DNA of 64,000 nucleotides from Eubacterium ramulus ATCC 29099. GTDB lineage: Bacteria > Bacillota > Clostridia > Lachnospirales > Lachnospiraceae. Positions 60,364-64,000 of the stretch are shown here, one piece after another. The translations under genes and the position numbers were made by a program. The notes beneath the pieces are model-generated. The model did no database searches. It was not told where the DNA came from and saw only the letters and a list, made by a program, of their open reading frames with translations. The stretch lies in assembly GCF_000469345.1 (NCBI RefSeq), contig NZ_KI271187.1, positions 1-64,000 of the forward strand, written 5' to 3'. The first letter of the stretch is position 1, and each line of letters begins with the position of its first letter.

Positions 60364-61407
60364 ATGGTTCAACTTTTGAAAATAAAAGAACACATCTATC
60401 GTTTTATCGGAAAATATGAGATCTATGCAATGGCAGTCTTTCGGTTTCTGGTTGCTTTTCTGGCATTTTCGCTGATCAATCATCAGATTGGTTATATGGA
60501 CATTTTAAAAGAGTATCCGATTGCACTGCTCTGTGCATTATTGTGTTCATTTTTGCCTTCCGGCATGATGCTGTTTTTCGGTGCACTGCTCATATTGCTG
60601 AACTGTTATGCACTGTCACTGGAGTTATGCGGTATTGTGGCATTGATCTTTGTGGCTCTTTTTTGCATTTATTATCGTTTTACCAGCAAAAAAGGCATTT
60701 ATACGGTACTGACTTCAGTACTTGGAATTGCAGGTATTCCCTATGTAATGCCGGTGGCAGCAGGAATTCTTGACCGGATATATACGGTAGTAGCAGTTGT
60801 ATGTGGAGAGTTTGTATACTTTCTGTTAAAAAGTGTGAATCAGAATGCAGCACTTTTTTCAGCCAAAGAGACTATTACAAAGAAAAGTGTGGTGACACTT
60901 GCCGTGCTGCAGATTTTTACCGATAAAGAGATGTATTTCTATCTGGCAGCATTTGCAGCAGCGACAGTTATCGTTTCCTGTGTCAGAAGACTTAGTGTGG
61001 ATCATGCAAGAACGATTGCAATCGTTCTCGGTATTGCCGTGCAGCTTGGCGTGATTTGCAGCGGTGAGATTTATCTTGGTGAGACAGGTCGGATCGTGCG
61101 GGTAATCCTGGGCTGTATGGTATCGCTGGTTATTGCACTGGTGCTTGATTTTATGATCCTCAGTGTGGATTATAGCCGGGTGGAGCATACACAGTTTGAA
61201 GATGATGAATATTATTACTATGTCAGAGCCGTTCCGAAGGTTTTTGTATCAGTGGAGGATAAGCAGGTCAAGCATATCAATGCCAAACGGACAAAGAAGC
61301 GGAAGAGTACCCGTGGAAAAAAAGTAAACTCTGTTCATGTGAATACCAAGAAAGAAATCGGAGATGAACTGGAGGAACAAGTTCTGAAAGAACTGCATGA
61401 TAAATAG
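60364..61407 (+). CDS. Polytopic membrane protein, unknown
   Basis: 347 aa with about eight hydrophobic segments (residues 20-280) and a basic C-terminal tail (KRTKKRKSTRGKKV) that should be cytoplasmic. No transporter motif is recognised. RBS AGGAGGAAAC. Located 41 bases before cdaA, probably the same operon, so a link to c-di-AMP or envelope control is possible. Confidence 0.7.
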   Translation: MVQLLKIKEHIYRFIGKYEIYAMAVFRFLVAFLAFSLINHQIGYMDILKEYPIALLCALLCSFLPSGMMLFFGALLILLNCYALSLELCGIVALIFVALFCIYYRFTSKKGIYTVLTSVLGIAGIPYVMPVAAGILDRIYTVVAVVCGEFVYFLLKSVNQNAALFSAKETITKKSVVTLAVLQIFTDKEMYFYLAAFAAATVIVSCVRRLSVDHARTIAIVLGIAVQLGVICSGEIYLGETGRIVRVILGCMVSLVIALVLDFMILSVDYSRVEHTQFEDDEYYYYVRAVPKVFVSVEDKQVKHINAKRTKKRKSTRGKKVNSVHVNTKKEIGDELEEQVLKELHDK

Positions 61408-61448
61408 AATAAACGCAGGGATAATGAGCAAGGAGAGGAAGTGAAAAA

Positions 61449-62357
61449 ATGCGGGAGATCGGATCAGCATTATATGCATTTATGGATAAATATCTTTCCT
61501 GGATTGATAAACCGAAGATAGGACCGACAGATATTATAGAGATCATTATTATTGCTTTTGTACTGTATCATGTTATGGTATGGGTGAAAAATACACGGGC
61601 ATGGATGCTGTTTAAAGGAATTATCGTGATCCTGATATTCCTTTTGCTGGCAGCGTTGTTCCAGATGAACACGATCCTGTGGTTGTCGGGAAAAGTTGTA
61701 AATGTTGCAGCGATCGCACTGGTCATTATTTTTCAGCCGGAGTTGCGAAATGCACTGGAACGGCTGGGCAGGAAGAATTTTCTTACCGCGTTTTTTAATT
61801 TTGATTTTCAGAAGTCAAATCCGGTGCGTTTTTCCGAGAAGACGATCAACGAGATTGCGAAAGCCTGTTATGAGATGGGCAAGGTGAAAACAGGTGCGTT
61901 GATTGTTGTTGAACGTGATGTGATGCTGAATGAGTATATCCGTACCGGAATACCTCTGGATTCTCTGGTTTCCAGCCAGCTTCTGATCAATATTTTTGAA
62001 CATAACACACCGTTGCATGACGGTGCAATCATTGTGCGGGGAGACAGGATCGTGTCTGCGACCTGCTATCTGCCCTTATCGGATAATATGGAACTTAGTA
62101 AAGAACTGGGAACCCGTCATCGTGCCGCTGTTGGTATCAGCGAGGTCAGTGATTCTATGACTATTGTTGTATCAGAAGAGACAGGAGCTGTTTCCCTGGC
62201 CGTGGAAGGTACTCTGTATCGTAATATTGATGCGGATTTCCTGAAAAGTAAGCTGAGATTTGCAGCAAAACTTTCGAAGGACACCGAACCGTATCTGACA
62301 AAACTGAAAAGGAGGCTGAAACATGTTGCGCAAACTGACAAAGCGGATTACAAATAA
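61449..62357 (+). CDS. cdaA: Diadenylate cyclase CdaA
   Basis: 302 aa. N-terminal membrane segments (about 30-95), then a DAC domain with DGA at 191-193 and RHR at 223-225, the ATP-binding catalytic motifs. It makes c-di-AMP, which controls osmolyte/potassium transport and wall homeostasis. It overlaps cdaR by 35 bases, as usual for this pair. Confidence 0.95.
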   Translation: MREIGSALYAFMDKYLSWIDKPKIGPTDIIEIIIIAFVLYHVMVWVKNTRAWMLFKGIIVILIFLLLAALFQMNTILWLSGKVVNVAAIALVIIFQPELRNALERLGRKNFLTAFFNFDFQKSNPVRFSEKTINEIAKACYEMGKVKTGALIVVERDVMLNEYIRTGIPLDSLVSSQLLINIFEHNTPLHDGAIIVRGDRIVSATCYLPLSDNMELSKELGTRHRAAVGISEVSDSMTIVVSEETGAVSLAVEGTLYRNIDADFLKSKLRFAAKLSKDTEPYLTKLKRRLKHVAQTDKADYK

Positions 62358-63618
62358 TTTCGGTCTCAAAGTGCTGGCAGTTGTATTTGCAATTGTCATC
62401 TGGTTGGTAGTTGTAAATATTGAAGATCCGGAAAAAACAAAGGGATTTACAATTCCGGTAACAATAGAGAACAGTGACTACCTTACTGATATGGGAAAGA
62501 CATATGATATTCTGAACAATTCAGACAAGATTTCCTTTACAGTTACCGGTAAACGCTCAATCATTGAAGAATTATCAGATTCTGATTTTACCGCAGTGGC
62601 AAATATGGAGAATGTGAATGATGAACTGACCACTGTTCCGGTCAGTGTGGCTGCTTCCCGTTATTCGGGGCAGATTGAGATCAATAAGCGGGATGCAACG
62701 TTAAAAATCAGTGTGGAGAATCTTAAAACTGAGAAATATGCGGTGAAAGTTGTGACTAAGGGTACCCCGGCGGCATATTGTTATGTGGAGACTGCGACCG
62801 CGGATCCTAAAAAAGTGACCATCACCGGTCCGGAATCCGTTCTGAGTCAGATTGCAACTGTGGAAGCAATCGTGGATGTCAGTGGTGTCGGGGAAGATAT
62901 GGCAACAAACAGCAAGGTTGTTCTGCTGGATGAAGCCGGAAATGAGATTTCTCAGGATCGTCTGACATTGAACCGTACGTCGGTGGCGGTAGATGTGAAA
63001 ATTACAATGGGAAAATCGGTGCCATTGAAATTTACTACAAATGGAACCCCGGCAGACGGATATCGGTATGAAAAAGCAGAATGCAGCGTTTCCAGCGTTA
63101 AGCTGGTGGGCAGCAGTGAAGCACTTGCCGGTATCAGTGAATTGGAAATCTCCGGGTCACAGATGAGTATTGCGGGGGCGACATCAGATGTGACTGCCGG
63201 TGTAGACCTGACGAAATTCCTGCCGGATGGAGTGGAACTGGCATCAGATCAACAAAAACAGATCAATGTGACACTGGTTATAGAAGGAAAAACGGCAAAG
63301 GCTTTTGCCGTTCCGGTGAAGAACATCACAGTGAAAAATCTTCCGTCAAATCTGTCCATGCAATTTAATGCAGATACCGTGACGGTGAACATTCTGGGAT
63401 TTGCTGAGGATTTTGCAGATATCAATCCGGAATCTATCACAGGAACTATTGATGCTTCCGGATTTAACACCGGAGTTCTGGCAGCGGAAGTAAAGCTGGA
63501 TGGAAATTACAGTGTCAGTGAGACCATATATACGGCTGTTACCGTGACGGAAAAATCATCTTCCGGAAACAGTGGAAGTGACAGTAATTCAGAAGGAGCA
63601 AACAGCTCTTCACAGTAA
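62323..63618 (+). CDS. cdaR: CdaR (YbbR-domain) regulator of CdaA
   Basis: 431 aa. One N-terminal membrane anchor (LKVLAVVFAIVIWLVVVNIE) and four YbbR-like extracellular repeats; Ser-rich C-terminus. CdaR binds and tunes CdaA. The start lies inside the cdaA gene. Confidence 0.93.
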   Translation: MLRKLTKRITNNFGLKVLAVVFAIVIWLVVVNIEDPEKTKGFTIPVTIENSDYLTDMGKTYDILNNSDKISFTVTGKRSIIEELSDSDFTAVANMENVNDELTTVPVSVAASRYSGQIEINKRDATLKISVENLKTEKYAVKVVTKGTPAAYCYVETATADPKKVTITGPESVLSQIATVEAIVDVSGVGEDMATNSKVVLLDEAGNEISQDRLTLNRTSVAVDVKITMGKSVPLKFTTNGTPADGYRYEKAECSVSSVKLVGSSEALAGISELEISGSQMSIAGATSDVTAGVDLTKFLPDGVELASDQQKQINVTLVIEGKTAKAFAVPVKNITVKNLPSNLSMQFNADTVTVNILGFAEDFADINPESITGTIDASGFNTGVLAAEVKLDGNYSVSETIYTAVTVTEKSSSGNSGSDSNSEGANSSSQ

Positions 63619-63666
63619 AATAAGGATAAGAAGAAACACCTAAGATGTATTTGGAGGGGATACAAG

Positions 63667-63930
63667 ATGGTTTGTCAGAAAGTAAAAATTAAAAATCCTG
63701 CGGGACTGCATCTGCGTCCTGCGGGAAAATTATGCGACGAGGCGATCAAATACAAATCAAAGATTTCTTTTCAGAGAGGAACAATGATTACAAATGTAAA
63801 GAGCCTTTTGAGTGTGCTGGCGGCAGGCATTAAGTACAATGATGAGATTGAATTTGTCTGTGAGGGAGAAGATGAAGAAGAAGCGCTGGCAGGAATTGTA
63901 TTAGTGATACAAAACGGTTTGGGGGAATAA
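63667..63930 (+). CDS. HPr-family phosphocarrier protein
   Basis: 87 aa, normal HPr length. Active-site His in NPAGLHLRPAG and regulatory Ser in NVKSLLSVLAAG (Ser46 position) are both present, so it could act in the PTS and in carbon regulation. It stands alone, without ptsI, so a dedicated or regulatory role cannot be excluded. Confidence 0.88.
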   Translation: MVCQKVKIKNPAGLHLRPAGKLCDEAIKYKSKISFQRGTMITNVKSLLSVLAAGIKYNDEIEFVCEGEDEEEALAGIVLVIQNGLGE

Positions 63931-63950
63931 CAGGAAAAGAGGAAAATCGT

Positions 63951-64000
63951 ATGGACCATTTGGATGAACTGGAAGCAGAAGCAATATACATCATGCGGGA
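63951..64000 (+). CDS. cysD: Start of sulfate adenylyltransferase subunit 2 (partial)
   Basis: The first 16 codons (MDHLDELEAEAIYIMR) match the conserved N-terminus of CysD, the ATP-sulfurylase small subunit. The rest is outside the window. RBS AAAAGAGGAAAA. Confidence 0.7.
   Translation, partial: MDHLDELEAEAIYIMR

Noticed and set aside
1-64000. CRISPR arrays, tRNA or rRNA genes, insertion sequences with terminal repeats
   Set aside because: Reading the gaps, I found no regularly spaced repeats, no tRNA-like cloverleaf and no complete transposase apart from the Rpn-type gene.

Overview
The window looks like a gut Lachnospiraceae chromosome (Firmicutes; a Blautia or Mediterraneibacter relative is my guess, not proven). 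The reasons are ruminococcin C-type sactipeptides, AGGAGG-type ribosome sites, a Firmicute-type LexA box in front of uvrBA, and the order cdaA-cdaR-HPr-cysD. About 50 kb of AT-rich accessory DNA is followed by 14 kb of visibly less AT-rich housekeeping genes. All genes I accept are on the + strand.

Region 1 (1-7351) is a ruminococcin C-like bacteriocin locus. It holds the C-terminal end of a radical-SAM/SPASM maturase, two pairs of 63-aa precursor peptides, an ABC exporter and an M16-type peptidase. An ECF sigma factor, a probable anti-sigma factor, a small secreted protein and a membrane-anchored alpha/beta hydrolase follow. Each precursor pair is preceded by an AT-rich hairpin and followed by a long stem-loop and an intrinsic terminator.

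Region 2 (7.4-49.9 kb) is the right-hand part of an integrative and conjugative element (ICE). It carries maintenance and replication genes: a DUF262 protein, an SSB with an acidic then basic tail, two RecD2-like/PcfJ-type replication-associated groups, a MoxR AAA ATPase with a VWA/HExxH protein and large partner proteins, DNA methyltransferases, a PAPS-reductase-like protein, PcfK- and PcfJ-like proteins, its own DNA polymerase beta clamp, a methyltransferase-helicase fusion, and finally an excisionase-like protein with two tandem tyrosine recombinases. Apparent cargo with its own promoters (an XRE/ImmA-IrrE/DUF4411-like cassette and an Rpn nuclease) is inserted between modules. Relaxase and mating-pore genes are not in the window, so the left end must lie upstream; the bacteriocin genes are probably cargo of the element.

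The most interesting signal is non-coding. Five intergenic leaders (about 8.50, 16.54, 29.86, 38.69 and 46.86 kb) share one layout: promoter, hairpin 1, hairpin 2, a U-rich (U)UUUG-like motif, usually hairpin 3, and then a strong intrinsic terminator 45-180 bases before the first gene of an operon. Three share a promoter spacer ending ATATTGTG. More terminator-like hairpins lie between genes inside the operons. Together these suggest an element-wide attenuation or processive antitermination system that controls the replication, modification and excision modules together.

Region 3 (50.0-64 kb) is core chromosome: a LexA-box promoter, uvrB, uvrA, mreB, recD2, comF, two membrane proteins, cdaA, cdaR, an HPr-family protein and the start of cysD. 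The element's right end lies between the recombinase terminator (about 49,963) and the uvrB SOS promoter (50,002).
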